A stretch of DNA of 64,000 nt from Medicago truncatula (GCF_003473485.1 NC_053043.1:38292576-38356575); one strand, 5' to 3'; positions 1-11,886 are shown, counted from the first letter of the stretch. The notes: generated from the letters alone by a model not told the origin. Program-made: numbers and translations.

Positions 1-149
1 TGTTGGCCATTTTGGTCGTATTTTCATTATGCAGGACAACGGTTATTAGTACATCCAATGGTGGTAAAAGGGGACAAAACATGAGTGGTATTTTGGAGTG
101 ATTTGGAGGAGTGGGTTAAGAATAGGATTACTGATTTTGTGTGTGTATA

Positions 150-236
150 GGGTGAGGGTGGTGGTGTGGTGGTAGATTTGATGTGTTTGGGTGAGGGTGG
201 TGGTGTGGTGGTCGATTTGGTGTGATTGGGTGAGAA
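150..236. repeat. 39-bp minisatellite, just over two copies
   Basis: A G/T-rich unit beginning GGGTGAGGGTGG starts at 150, 189 and (partial) 228, a period of 39 bases. The two full copies differ by few bases. The reverse strand of this repeat gives a proline/threonine-rich open frame, which is a by-product of the repeat and not a gene. Confidence 0.8.
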
Positions 237-299
237 GGGCATGTCGTGTGGTGGTCGATAAGGTGCGATGAAATGAGAGGCAATTCAATTAGAGATGGT

Positions 300-1190
300 G
301 ATGAATAGTGTTTTCATCGCCAAAGTATTTCAATGTTTTTGTATATCTCTTTAATACATGTTATGATCAAATGAACTCTAAAAGTTTATAATGAGACTTT
401 TCTACATATCTCAAAATGACATATCTTTTTAACTTTTATTCCAATATTAATTACTTTTTTTTTTCCAATTATACCCCTATTTGATAAGAATAATTTAATA
501 AAAGTTATATTTTCTCTTTCATTTTTATAATTTTTTTCTTAGCATATGTAAAATGGTCCAATTAGAGTTCTCATTGTGGGAGGGAAGGAGTATCTCATAT
601 GTTTTCTGCAAATACGAACATAATATCTCATATATTTTCATAAATATAAACACATAAAAATATTTCAATCACCAATTGAGAATGCACAGATAAAATACAC
701 ATATAGACACTTTATTTTTGCATTGAAACTATTAGTATTCAAATTGCGTTGTATTCGTGTGTATGTGTGTGCGTGCACACTCCATCCGTTTTTAAATACA
801 TGTTGCAGTTTTACCATGTGCCTTATTCGCATAACTTATTTTATCCATATTGATTTAATTAATATAAAAACATAAATATTTTTTTAAGATAAAATACAAA
901 TATTAGCATATAAGATATTTGATTTGTCTCAATAAATATTATCAAATTATAAAATTTTTATTATAATAATTAAACATATTAATAATCAAAATTATCTATT
1001 GGATATGTACCGTAGGAGAAATTTTTTCTTGAGCACTTACCCAAATTAATATTATATGGGGACCTGATAGGAAATCAACAAAATTAAACACAAATAATTT
1101 AGTTACATAATTGATATCATTTAGTTTGCTTCTCTTTTTAATTTATTTTGAAGGACTCTTTTAATTTTGTTGATTTCATGTGAATGTACC
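300..1190. other. AT-rich intergenic stretch
   Basis: No coding signal was seen. A sequence ending GGAGGGAAGGAGTA near 580-593 and another starting ACTCCATCCG near 779 look like the outer edges of decayed MITEs, but no matching partner end could be paired with either. Confidence 0.5.
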
Positions 1191-1198
1191 TAAATATT

Positions 1199-1440
1199 CA
1201 ATCCGTTTTAAAATGAGTGTCATTTTAGCAAAATAAAATTGTTTCAAAATGAAGTCACTTTCAGTTTCCAATGAAATAATAATTTTTCCTATCCTTCAAT
1301 TAATATTATATACACTACTTACAAAGTATAGTATTTGATTAAGATAATTTGGTAACATAACATCTTTTGTTTTTAATTAATGTATTTTTTAACATGTATG
1401 AATTTTTTTTAAACGATATTCATTTTAAAACGGAACGAGT
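1199..1440. mobile_element. MITE-like element (Stowaway-type ends)
   Basis: The left end CCGTTTTAAAATGAGTGTC and the right end, read in reverse complement as CCGTTTTAAAATGAATATC, form imperfect terminal inverted repeats about 240 bp apart. The interior is AT-rich and non-coding. The ends resemble the TACTCCCTCCGT-type termini of plant Stowaway elements. The exact outer bases and the TA duplication are eroded. Confidence 0.6.
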
Positions 1441-1692
1441 AATATTGATTTGGAGATGTGTGTAAAAAAGACATTTTGGTAAAGTAGTTGACTGTAACAA
1501 ATATTTAAGAATTTAAGGAGTAAACTTTATCATCTTTCAGAGGATTAGATTATATCTGAGTATAAAATTGTTTTACAGATCAAAGCGATAAGTAATTTAT
1601 TAGTAAACATATGATTTAAAACTGAATCATTGTATTTATTTTCCACCAGTCAAAAAGACTGTGTGAAGATATACTTTGACAAGGTACTACAA

Positions 1693-2353
1693 TTATCTGA
1701 TGCAACAACATAAATCCTCTCTTACACATTTACCAATACCAGTGGAGAAGCCCCTTTCTTCACAATAATCAAGACACATTTGTATGTTACTTGGACATGA
1801 CATTCTGGGAATGCAATGAACGCTTGGAGGAGGTATTATATACCCTGCTGCTCCTCCTACAATCAATAGAATGATGTGAAAAATTACAAGCACAAATTTA
1901 AAATTCATAAATTTATATAAAATTTAACAATTATTATTATTTTATTTTTTGTATACAACAAGTTTGACTATGGATCATTCTACATATACCAACAATTTTT
2001 TATTTCTTTTTAGGAAATATACCAACAAATATTATATTAACATATCAGAAGAAGAATGATTTGAATCTAATAGAAGTGACTAATGCATACTAATGTTCAT
2101 TGAATATGACTTTTTTCAAGTACCTTTTAAACATGTCAAACATTGTACATATTTTTATGAAAAACATTATTCTCAATGTTAGAACATAATTTTAATTTCA
2201 TTTTTGTTGAGTAGAGATGATTGTATTAGAATTCTAAAGAAAAGTACATAAAAAAATAAATATAGAAAAACGAAATTTGCTACCTGAACACAAAACATAA
2301 ACAATGCATAGAACATAAATGAAAAACTGCACACGGTTTATGCCGGTTGCCAT
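1693..2353 (-). CDS. Defensin-like (cysteine-rich) secreted peptide, two exons
   Basis: Two exons on the minus strand. Exon 1 (2353 down to 2284) starts at ATG and encodes a hydrophobic signal peptide of about 23 residues, ending at a CAG|GTAGC donor. Exon 2 (1856 down to 1693) follows a TTGTAG acceptor in the same phase and ends in TAA; the intron is 427 bp. The spliced product is 77 residues with eight mature cysteines (38, 44, 51, 55, 67, 73, 74, 75). The spacing includes the C-x3-C element of defensin-like folds and an unusual C-C-C end. Split of signal peptide and mature domain by one intron is the usual layout of plant DEFL/LCR and nodule NCR genes. Expected to be secreted; antimicrobial, pollen or nodule roles are all possible and the sequence does not decide. 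No frame break is present. A TATA box lies about 45 bp before the ATG. Confidence 0.75.
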
Positions 2354-2397
2354 GTTCTCTTGAATGATGAATGAAAAAATACATTGACAACGATAAG

Positions 2398-2407
2398 CTA
2401 TTTATAG
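2398..2407 (-). promoter_or_regulatory. TATA box of the defensin-like gene
   Basis: On the minus strand the sequence reads CTATAAATAG, about 45 bp before the exon 1 ATG at 2353. That spacing implies a short 5' leader of roughly 10-20 bases. Confidence 0.6.
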
Positions 2408-2524
2408 AGTTTTTCTAGTCAAACATATTATTAAATTAGTTTTTCTAGTCAAATATATTAATTAGTATATTTTATATTATTTTTTCTTTGTGGTGGTCGG
2501 AGATTATTAATTAGTATATTTCAT

Positions 2525-2615
2525 ATTTATTTTTTGTGGTGGCTGGGATTTGAACCTTTGGCCTTGCATATATTAACTGTCCTTGTAAGTTTAACTCAGC
2601 TGGTAGGGATATGCA
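2525..2615. repeat. tRNA-like SINE fragments in both orientations
   Basis: The minus strand contains GGTTCAAATCCCAGCCACC, a tRNA B-box-like sequence. Just downstream the plus strand has GTAAGTTTAACTCAGCTGG, an A-box-like sequence. The two pieces face each other, so this looks like rearranged tRNA-derived SINE debris and not a tRNA gene. Confidence 0.45.
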
Positions 2616-2616
2616 A

Positions 2617-2685
2617 AATATAAATATAAATATAAATATAAATATAAATATAAATATAAATATAAATATAAATATAAATATAAAT
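2617..2685. repeat. ATAAAT microsatellite
   Basis: About eleven perfect tandem copies of the hexamer TATAAA follow the SINE-like fragment. Replication slippage is the likely origin. Confidence 0.9.
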
Positions 2686-2804
2686 GTTTTTGTAATAGTT
2701 TTGAAATAAATATTTTGATATTAAATAAATAAATATTAATGAGTGTATTTCATATTTCTTTGTATAAATAAATAAATATTATTAAAATTAATGATTGTTG
2801 CTCC

Positions 2805-2912
2805 CGTGAACATAGCTCAGTTGGCAGGGGTCGGGGTTCGAACTCCGGACATCCCACTTATTCACATTGAAAAAGTTGAATTATAGTCACTAGGCTACTT
2901 GACAAAAAAAAA
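2805..2912 (+). repeat. tRNA-derived SINE-like element
   Basis: The A-box-like CATAGCTCAGTTGG is followed closely by the B-box-like GGGGTTCGAACTCCGG, then a conserved tail ending in CTAGGCTACTTGAC and a poly(A) run. The arms are too close and do not fold into a complete tRNA, and the A-rich tail points to a SINE. An active tRNA gene is unlikely. Confidence 0.55.
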
Positions 2913-3618
2913 TAAAATTAATGATTGTTTTAGATAGATAAATATTTTGAGTGTTCTATTGTCATAACTTAAATAAATATTTCTTCGCATGAATAAATAA
3001 ATGTTATTGAGTGTTTTAGTTAAATAAATATATTGAAGTTAAGTTTTTCTATTTATATTAAATTATATTAGTGTGTACCCATTGACCACAATGAGAAAAA
3101 TTATTTTGAATTAAATTAAAAATAAAATATTTAATGCTTCATGTCAAATTATGTAAAATTTGATGTAAAAAAAAGATCACAAGAAAATAAGACAACTTTT
3201 AAGTTTTATGTTATATCTAAAATTTATAGATCGATATTAACTCAAGAATAATCATGTCCGATAACAAGAAGTATTTCAAACTTAATCTAATAATCATACT
3301 TAACCTTAGGCATATTAGTACCAAGCCTCAAAAGTACACACAAATCAAATAACAATATGAGTATTTAATGATAACTTAACAAGCTTTCAAATAGTAAGAA
3401 TCTGAAAACAAAATCAGCACTCAAGTAAGATAAAAATGCATAAAAACTTCGATGTGATAAAACAATCACTAACTCAATATGAGAATTTGAAGTAACTGGG
3501 TTTCTTTTTTTTTTTTTTTTTGTATTACTATATAAATAATAAAAGTAGGGAAATGTAATATACTCATATACACGTCGACCAGATTATGGCCCCTTTCAAC
3601 TGACCATTGTTTTCATGT

Positions 3619-5553
3619 TGATTGTGTCTTTGGGAACCCTTTTAGTGTATTGACCTATAAACAAACTCTGGAAACACATTTGGGCACTACGGGATCAAAA
3701 TTGGGGAATTTGAGTGAAAAAGGGTTGAAACCGGTAACATTTTTCTCCAGAATTATGAACGGTGGCTTAAGCGAACGCGTAAGCGAGCATTCATAAGCCA
3801 GGTCGCTTAAGCGAGCCGCAAGCGACCCATAAAGCAAACCTGATAGCTACTGGAACCCGTTCGCTTAAGCGAATTGCCTTTTTCCAGTACTTCTTGATTT
3901 TTGGTTTCGGGTCTTAGGAGGCCAATCCGAGCTTTGTAAAATGATTCTTTCAACTTGTTTAAAATCTGTTTGAACCCCTAATCCTATTGGAACATGTTTT
4001 GCTCATTCAAATTTGGAATTCTTCATTTTGGGTTGAAACTTGAAATTTTGGGAAATGTCGGATTTTGTCGAAACGAACTTTTGTGAACTAACTAAGGTTA
4101 CAAGTTGAGCCTACAGTTCCTATAGACTTAGACAAGGCTTGTAATGTTGGTTAATTGTCTTAATCATGTCAAACTTGAATTTCGGGTGGGAATGTGGAAA
4201 ATGTGAACTTGAGTTTTCTCATACGAACTTAAGCTATTCTTTGAACTAATGTCCAATAGTTTGTAAGTGGCTTAAGCTCATGACTACATGAGTGATTAAG
4301 AATATCTTGTGAGTTTTCAAACTTGAATAAATTATTTTATCTTGGAAATTATCAATGTTAGCCATTTGCTACTTGATATGAATTTTACCGGAAACTATTC
4401 TTTTTAGCCAATTGTCTTATGACCTTTCGTGACTAGCCTTATATGACTAATTGAAGGTGTGTGATGAATTATAGATGTTGGATATGATATTTATCATGAG
4501 GTGTTTTGTTTTCTCTTTACTTATAATATGAGAAATATTGGAATGGTGAAACTATATGATGTAGTTGATGTTGAATGATATTGAAGATCATTGATGTTTG
4601 GTGATAATGTGATGATGACTCTAAAATGAATTATGACTTGATTGTTGTGTGGACGTAAATACTTCATAATGCAAATGTTGTTGAGATGATCAATACAATT
4701 GGAAGTTATCCTTTACATTGTTGTGATTATTTGAGGTGATGTTGCATTGTCGAGTCTTTGCTTGTATGTCCATGCATCATAGTCATGCTGAGTCTTGTGG
4801 TTGTAAAAGGGACGTGCTCTTTTATTTCGGTGATAATGTAAGACGGGTAAGAAATCTTACATATGATGTGTTTGATACATCATGGGTGACGACCTTGAGG
4901 TGATTTGGTACCACATGCATATATGTGTCGGTTTAGGCGCATATCATTTGACATGAGTCTTTTTTGAGCATATGAATGATGAATGTTGGTGCTAAGTGTG
5001 TTTTTCAAATACTTGCCTTTGGGATTTGGAATTGTGATAAGAATGTATATATGGAAATTATTTATTCTTGATTAATGATATGATACTTGATTTAATTATT
5101 CATGTTTATCTGTTATGTGGATTATGATGATGTAATGCTAACCCCAGTGGTTTTGACCGCCTACCTGTCTGTATGGATGGGTAGACGTTGTACATGATTA
5201 GTTGTTTGGTGAGTTGGTCGTGGTTGCTTAATTGGATAGTGGGAGCTATCTCCGCCATCGTGTCTTAGAGTCTAGGATGGCTCTGATCTAGGTGTCTTTT
5301 GTGTTTACCCTAGATAGTCTGTTTGATTTTATTTATGTTGGAGATTTGTCCATTGTTGGGACTTGGAGAATTTTAGATTGATATATTTTTGATATCATGG
5401 CATGTATATTTTGAATTATATGATTTATAATCTGCTGCGACTGTTGAGATTTTTATACATGCATGTTGTTTTGGAATTTGTGTGATGACGTAGCGTCTAT
5501 TTCTTGAATATATGTATTATTCGCGTGTTTAATCGCTTTAATAGAAATAATCA
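3619..5553. repeat. 1935-bp non-coding segment, unit 1
   Basis: The segment begins TGATTGTG and ends AATAATCA, and is exactly 1935 bp in units 1, 2 and 4. The flanks are inverted copies of each other (CATTGTTTTCATGT on the left, ACATGAAAACAATG on the right). The interior has GCTTAAGCGA-type motifs but no long ORF. It could be a solo LTR (TG...CA ends) or an inverted-repeat element; no clear direct target duplication was found. Confidence 0.5.
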
Positions 5554-5936
5554 ACATGAAAACAATGGTCATTTGAACACAATTCATCAATCAACCCATT
5601 TCAACAACAATAACTCATTTATCATCATCAATTCATGAATTATGAATACCCAAATCATAAATCACCAACAACAATATCACTTAGCAACAACAACATCAAT
5701 TAAACATGGTTCTCTTCATAATTCAAAAACATCATAGCATAATTCAACCAATTGAGCATACAATGAACATGAGTTTGTATAGTTACACATAATAACCAAC
5801 AACACATTTTTGCAGAGAAATAATAATTTAAACATATACAGGTCAATTGTGCCAATAGAATTTTCACAACATTAAGTGGCTTTTATTTTATTTTTTATTT
5901 ACGATTAATGAATAAGTTGAATGATTGTTTAAACAA

Positions 5937-6728
5937 TCAATTATCATCAATCTTGTCCAAACCCAACTCATTGGCAAGCTTGTAACATTCCTCATCAATT
6001 GTCTTGGTCCTGAATGCAAGGGGTTTAACAACACGAACCACGCGAACGACACCCTCCATCTTGGTGGGGACAATGATGTTGTTCTCCATAAATGTTGTAC
6101 ATGTACCCTTTGTATTTACGGGTTTCACCATGCAAACCTCTTCCTCATGATAACCGTGTACTTTAATGTTGTAGAAACCATCTTTGTCGGTGGTACTCTC
6201 CTTCACAAATGTCACATTTTTCTCTCCCTTAGTGCACTCAAAAGTCACTTTAACACCTGCACATCATTTGATTAAGATTTTTTTTTTTGTCCGTCAAGAA
6301 TCCGAGCTAATTGAAATAACAACGAAAATTCAGAGACAAAAATAAAAAATAAAATTAAACTCATCTTTAATTTTGTCGTTAAATGTCAAAGATGCTAGTT
6401 TTGGCGATCAATTTTATGGTTGCCGTCTCTAATTTCTATATTCATTTCAAAAAAATTGAAGCATTAATGATATATTAATAGTATATACATATATATGATG
6501 ATAAATTATGGGTTAGAAAATATATGTTGTGTGATAATATTGTTGTTATTTACCTTTTAGGGGTTTGCTCAGCCTTGACTGCAATTGGAAGGCGCATGGA
6601 TCACAGTAGATCTGGCCATTAACAAAGAAAATTTGATCTTTTCTGGAAGCATCGTTTGGTGCAGCCAAGACAGATGCGAAGCAAAAGGCTGAGACAATGA
6701 GAGCAACGACAGTAAATAATCTTGCCAT
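5937..6728 (-). CDS. Ole e 1-like secreted protein, copy 1
   Basis: Exon 1 runs 6728 to 6554 and exon 2 runs 6256 to 5937, with a 297-bp intron. The donor is AAAAG|GTAAAT and the acceptor TGCAG|GTGTT, phase 1. The product is 164 residues with a signal peptide of about 22. Six mature cysteines (42, 45, 66, 100, 111, 149) and the motif VNGQIYCDPC match the pollen Ole e 1 / extensin-like family, which are extracellular proteins of pollen, pistil and other tissues whose biochemical role is unsettled. Residue 72 (N-V-T) is a potential N-glycosylation site. Start choice is fixed by the signal peptide and by a TATA box 95 bp upstream. The frame is intact. The antisense ORF over exon 2 is a shadow. 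Confidence 0.88.
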
Positions 6729-6822
6729 TTTATTTGTTTATTTATTGTTGTTTGTTGATGGTGGTTTATTGGTCTGATTTTTATTTCCCTTTGTGATGAA
6801 AAACAATGTGATACTACCAAGA

Positions 6823-6831
6823 CTTATATAG
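6823..6831 (-). promoter_or_regulatory. TATA box, Ole e 1-like copy 1
   Basis: The minus strand reads CTATATAAG. A CATGCA (RY-type) hexamer lies immediately upstream at 6835-6840 and a CCAAT sequence follows near 6852. The same arrangement is kept in the other copies and in the relic at 53.5 kb. Confidence 0.65.
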
Positions 6832-7149
6832 GAGCATGCAATAATCTTGGTCCAATCGTTTGTGTGTGGTAATTAACTAATTATGGAGTTTGTTATATTT
6901 GGAATGAGAAACACTTGCTCATATTTTGATTTTCCGCCATTGGTTTATTTGACTTAACAAATGAATGAGATAAAACTTTGGAGCCTCTTTCAAATTTGTA
7001 TTGCCTATTTGGAAAAATAAATATAACTAGACTTTTCACCCGATATACGATGTAAATATATTTTGGAAAAACAAAAATACATCGTATAATTCCAACTTAA
7101 TATTCAAATGTCATAACTTTAAATTTAAGAATAATAGAAGTTTCCGTGT

Positions 7150-7281
7150 CTACACATTTCTGAAAATTTCTTTAAACATTACATTCAAAGTATTATCAAT
7201 GCAAACACCTTCATCTGTTAGTAAAATTTTTAGTCCATTTCTTGAAGTAACCCTTGACATTGATACATAAAATTGACCATG
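7150..7281 (-). pseudogene. PIF1/Helitron-type helicase C-terminal relic, unit 1
   Basis: The minus frame reads HGQFYVSMSRVTSRNGLKI then, after a short stretch, NVMFKEIFRNV and a stop. HGQ-Y-V-SRV-S--GLK is the characteristic end of PIF1-like helicases, including the Helitron RepHel helicase. Only 43 codons are recognisable and upstream sequence is out of frame, so this is a fragment carried along in the array. Confidence 0.7.
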
Positions 7282-7972
7282 CAAGAACATTAGCAATAGA
7301 AGGTATATGCTGACTTGTTTTAGTGACTATCCTTGACAATGTTGCAATCAAAATCTTCCTAATACACCCTATAAGGAAACTTGGATCATAGAACTTTTTT
7401 GGTATAATGACATCATGAAAAATATTAACACATGTGAAAATGGTATATATATAAAAGCTAACAATGACACAAATTAAAAATATGACGGGTTGATGCCATC
7501 TCTATCTATCAAAACTTATGGTGACTTGACAAACTCTTCACAAATTGGAGGACTTAATTTTCCAATATTGTTGGCGAGCTCTTGACTTCTATTCCATTGT
7601 CTTCTAAATAAGCATCTCCAAAGGACCACCTCCAAATATTAATTAGGATATGTATATAGTCATCATCACAAAAAGTTGTATATTGATTTCATATCCCAAT
7701 GAGACACTTCTTTCAGATGGGATCAAATCGGAAAACATTGTTCTCCCACTTTAGATCTTTGACCAGTGCGTCGAACATATTGTATTTTTTTTTTTTTGAA
7801 AGGAGGTTGTATTTACTATAATATATAAGAATAAGAATAAAGTATACTACATTATAGATCTAATGTTAAATATGTTGTATAATACAATTGAATTTACATT
7901 AATACATTTAAAGTTACATTAGTCAATGTAATTTAAAGACTAAGAATAAAGTATCGATCTAATGTTTCAACC

Positions 7973-8340
7973 CTTAATAAGATACTGAGGCCTGCCACGT
8001 TTTCCATGGCCAAGCACCAAAATGATCTGCAGGTCCATCAACATAATGAACAAAAGGCAGAACATGCTTAGAAAAATTATAAATTTAAGTGTGTGGTTCC
8101 CATGTACAAATTCAACCACCTTGTAACTTTTACTCCATTTTCTCCACTGTAAACATGACCTTTTTCAGTTATATTCCTTGCCAAAATTGTAGACATAAGA
8201 GTGATAGTAGTGATTGATATGGAGAAAAATAAAACCAACACAAATACATTTCCTTGACCAAAAAAATTGTAGACATAAGAGTGATAGCAGTGATTGATAT
8301 GGAGAATAATAAAACCAACAGAAATACATTTCCTTGACAA
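7973..8340 (-). other. Hydrophobic small ORFs with an 80-bp direct repeat, unit 1
   Basis: Two overlapping minus frames encode hydrophobic, signal-like stretches: one contains NVFVLVLFFSISITT, the other FIIFLSMFCLLFIMLM followed by GHGKRGRPQYL. An 80-bp sequence (TTGTAGACATAAGAGTGATAG...) occurs twice at about 8188 and 8266. The same region occurs in every unit. A small secreted peptide gene is possible, but no start or family is convincing. Confidence 0.25.
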
Positions 8341-8674
8341 AAAAAAACAGCAAAATTGAAAATTGGAATTGAAAGAGAGTTAGAGAGGGAAGAAATTGAA
8401 AATTTTATTTTAACAGCAAAAATTGAAATGATACTACAAAGGATTGAAATGCTTTAACTGGATTAATAAGAGTAGAAATCTTACATTTGAGGCATTATTT
8501 ATAGTAAAAGCATGATTAAAGAACAACTCAAAAGTTGTTGTTGCTAAGTGATATTGTTGTTGGTGATTCATGGCTTGGGTATTCATAATTCATGAATTGA
8601 TGATGATAAATGAGTTGTTGTTGTTGAAATGGGTTGATTGATGAATTAGGTTCAACTGACCATTGTTTTCATGT

Positions 8675-10609
8675 TGATTGTGTCTTTGGGAACCCTTTTA
8701 GTGTATTGACCTATAAACAAACTCTAGAAACACATTTGGGCACTAGGGGATCAAAATTGGGGAATTTGAGTGAAAAAGGGTTGAAACCGGTAACATTTTT
8801 CTCCAGAATTATGAACGGTGGCTTAAGCGAATGCGTAAGCGAGCGTTCATAAGCCAGGTCGCTTAAGCGAGCCGCAAGCGACCCATAAAGCAAACCTGAT
8901 AGCTACTGGAACCCGTTCGCTTAAGCGAATTGCCTTTTTCCAGTACTTCTTGATTTTTGGTTTCGGGTCTTAGGAGGCCAATCCGAGCTTTGTAAAATGA
9001 TTCTTTCAACTTGTTTAAAATCTGTTTGAACCCCTAATCCTATTGGAACATGTTTTGCTCATTCAAATTTGGAATTCTTCATTTTGGGTTGAAACTTGAA
9101 ATTTTGGGAAATGTCGGATTTTGTCGAAACGAACTTTTGTGAACTAACTAAGGTTACAAGTTGAGCCTACAGTTCCTATAGACTTAGACAAGGCTTGTAA
9201 TGTTGGTTAATTGTCTTAATCATGTCAAACTTGAATTTCGGGTGGGAATGTGGAAAATGTGAACTTGAGTTTTCTCATACGAACTTAAGCTATTCTTTGA
9301 ACTAATGTCCAATAGTTTGTAAGTGGCTTAAGCTCATGACTACATGAGTGATTAAGAATATCTTGTGAGTTTTCAAACTTGAATAAATTATTTTATCTTG
9401 GAAATTATCAATGTTAGCCATTTGCTACTTGATATGAATTTTACCGGAAACTATTCTTTTTAGCCAATTGTCTTATGACCTTTTGTGACTAGCCTTATAT
9501 GACTAATTGAAGGTGTGTGATGAATTATAGATGTTGGATATGATATTTATCATGAGGTGTTTTGTTTTCTCTTTACTTATAATATGAGAAATATTGGAAT
9601 GGTGAAACTATATGATGTAGTTGATGTTGAATGATATTGAAGATCATTGATGTTTGGTGATAATGTGATGATGACTCTTAAATGAATTATGACTTGATTG
9701 TTGTGTGGACGTAAATACTTCATAATGCAAATGTTGTTGAGATGATCAATACAATTGGAAGTTATCCTTTACATTGTTGTGATTATTTGAGGTGATGTTG
9801 CATTGTCGAGTCTTTGCTTGTATGTCCATGCATCATAGTCATGCTGAGTCTTGTGGTTGTAAAAGGGACGTGCTCTTTTACTTCGGTGATAATGTAAGAC
9901 GGGTGTGAAATCTTACATATGATGTGTTTGTTACATCATGGGTGACGACCTTGAGGTGATTTGGTACCACATGCATATATGTGTCGGTTTAGGCACATAT
10001 CATTTGACATGAGTCTTTTTTGAGCATATGAATGATGAATGTTGGTGCTAAGTGTGTTTTTCAAATACTTGCCTTTGGGATTTGGAATTGTGATAAGAAT
10101 GTATATATGGAAATTATTTATTCTTGATTAATGATATGATACTTGATTTAATTATTCATGTTTATCTGTTATGTGGATTATGATGATGTAATGCTAACCC
10201 CAGTGGTTTTGACCGCCTACCTGTCTGTATGGATGGGTAGACGTTGTACATGATTAGTTGTTTGGTCAGTTGGTCGTGGTTGCTTAATTGGATAGTGGGA
10301 GCTATCTCCGCCATCGTGTCTTAGAGTCTAGGATGGCTCTGATCTAGGTGTCTTTTGTGTTTACCCTAGATAGTCTGTTGGATTTTATTTATGTTGGAGA
10401 TTTGTCCATTGTTGGGACTTGGAGAATTTTAGATTGATATATTTTTGATATCATGGCATGTATATTTTGAATTATATGATTTATAATCTGCTGCGACTGT
10501 TGAGATTTTTATACATGCATGTTGTTTTGGAATTTGTGTGATGACGTAGCGTCTATTTCTTGAATATATGTATTATTCGCGTGTTTAATCGCTTTAATAG
10601 AAATAATCA
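8675..10609. repeat. 1935-bp non-coding segment, unit 2
   Basis: Same length and ends as the segment at 3619-5553. Here both inverted flanks are complete: about 150 bp on the left (8535-8680) reappears reversed on the right (10604-10755). The pair could fold into a long stem with the segment as the loop. Confidence 0.5.
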
Positions 10610-10992
10610 ACATGAAAACAATGGTCATTTGAACACAATTCATCAATCAACCCATTTCAACAACAATAACTCATTTATCATCATCAATTCATGAATTATG
10701 AATACCCAAATCATAAATCACCAACAACAATATCACTTAGCAACAACAACATCAATTAAACATGGTTCTCTTCATAATTCAAAAACATCATAGCATAATT
10801 CAACCAATTGAGCATACAATGAACATGAGTTTGTATAGTTACACATAATAACCAACAACACATTTTTGCAGAGAAATAATAATTTAAACATATACAGGTC
10901 AATTGTGCCAATAGAATTTTCACAACATTAAGTAGCTTTTATTTTATTTTTTGTTTACGATTAATGAATAAGTTGAATGATTGTTTAAACAA

Positions 10993-11783
10993 TCAATTAT
11001 CATCAATCTTGTCCAAACCCAACTCATTGGCAAGCTTGTAACATTCCTCATCAATTGTCTTGGTCCCGAATGCAAGGGGTTTAACAACACGAACCACGCG
11101 AACGACACCCTCCATCTTGGTGGGGACAATGATGTTGTTCTCCATAAATGTTGTACATGTACCCTTTGTATTTACGGGTTTCACCATGCAAACCTCTTCC
11201 TCATGATAACCGTGTACTTTAATGTTGTAGAAACCATCTTTGTCGGTGGTACTCTCCTTCACAAATGTCACATTTTTCTCTCCCTTAGTGCACTCAAAAG
11301 TCACTTTAACACCTGCACATCATTTGATTAAGATTTTTTTTTAGACCGTCAAGAATCCGAGCTAATTGAAATAACAACGAAAATTCAGAGACAAAAATAA
11401 AATATAAAATTAAACTCATCTTTAATTTTGTCGTTAAATGTCAAAGATGCTAGTTTTGGCGATCAATTTTATGGTTGCCGTCTCTAATTTCTATATTCAT
11501 TTCAAAAAAATTGAAGCATTAATGATATATTAATAGTATATACATATATGTGATGATAAATTATGGGTTAGAAAATATAAGTTGTGTGATAATATTGTTG
11601 TTATTTACCTTTTAGGGGTTTGCTCAGCCTTGACTGCAATTGGAAGGCGCATGGATCACAGTAGATCTGGCCATTAACAAAGAAAATTTGATCTTTTCTG
11701 GAAGCATCGTTTGGTGCAGCCAAGACAGATGCGAAGCAAAAGGCTGAGACAATGAGAGCAACGACAGTAAATAATCTTGACAT
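10993..11783 (-). CDS. Ole e 1-like secreted protein, copy 2
   Basis: Exon 1 is 11783-11609 and exon 2 is 11312-10993, with the same splice junctions as copy 1 and a 296-bp intron. The 164-residue product keeps the signal peptide and all six cysteines. It differs from copy 1 by A2S next to the start and R141G. The reading frame and both splice sites are intact, so it should encode a functional family member. Confidence 0.87.
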
Positions 11784-11877
11784 TTAATTTGTTTATTTAT
11801 TGTTGTTTGTTGATGGTGGTTTATTGGTCTGATTTTTATTTCCCTTTGTGATGAAAAACAATGTGATACTACCAAGA

Positions 11878-11886
11878 CTTATATAG
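11878..11886 (-). promoter_or_regulatory. TATA box, Ole e 1-like copy 2
   Basis: CTATATAAG on the minus strand, about 95 bp before the ATG at 11783, with the CATGCA hexamer just upstream. Confidence 0.65.

Noticed and set aside
27-242. Proline/threonine-rich minus-strand ORF
   Set aside because: It is a translation of the 39-bp minisatellite.
2805-2860. Possible tRNA gene
   Set aside because: A- and B-box-like sequences are too close and the stems do not form; the A-rich tail fits a SINE.
5925-6275. 116-codon plus-strand ORF, repeated in all four units
   Set aside because: It lies antisense to Ole e 1-like exon 2, and its apparent conservation follows from the real gene on the other strand.
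8634-8852. 72-codon plus-strand ORF and its antisense partner in each unit
   Set aside because: No family resemblance; it lies in the 1935-bp non-coding segment with palindromic GCTTAAGC motifs that keep both strands open by chance.
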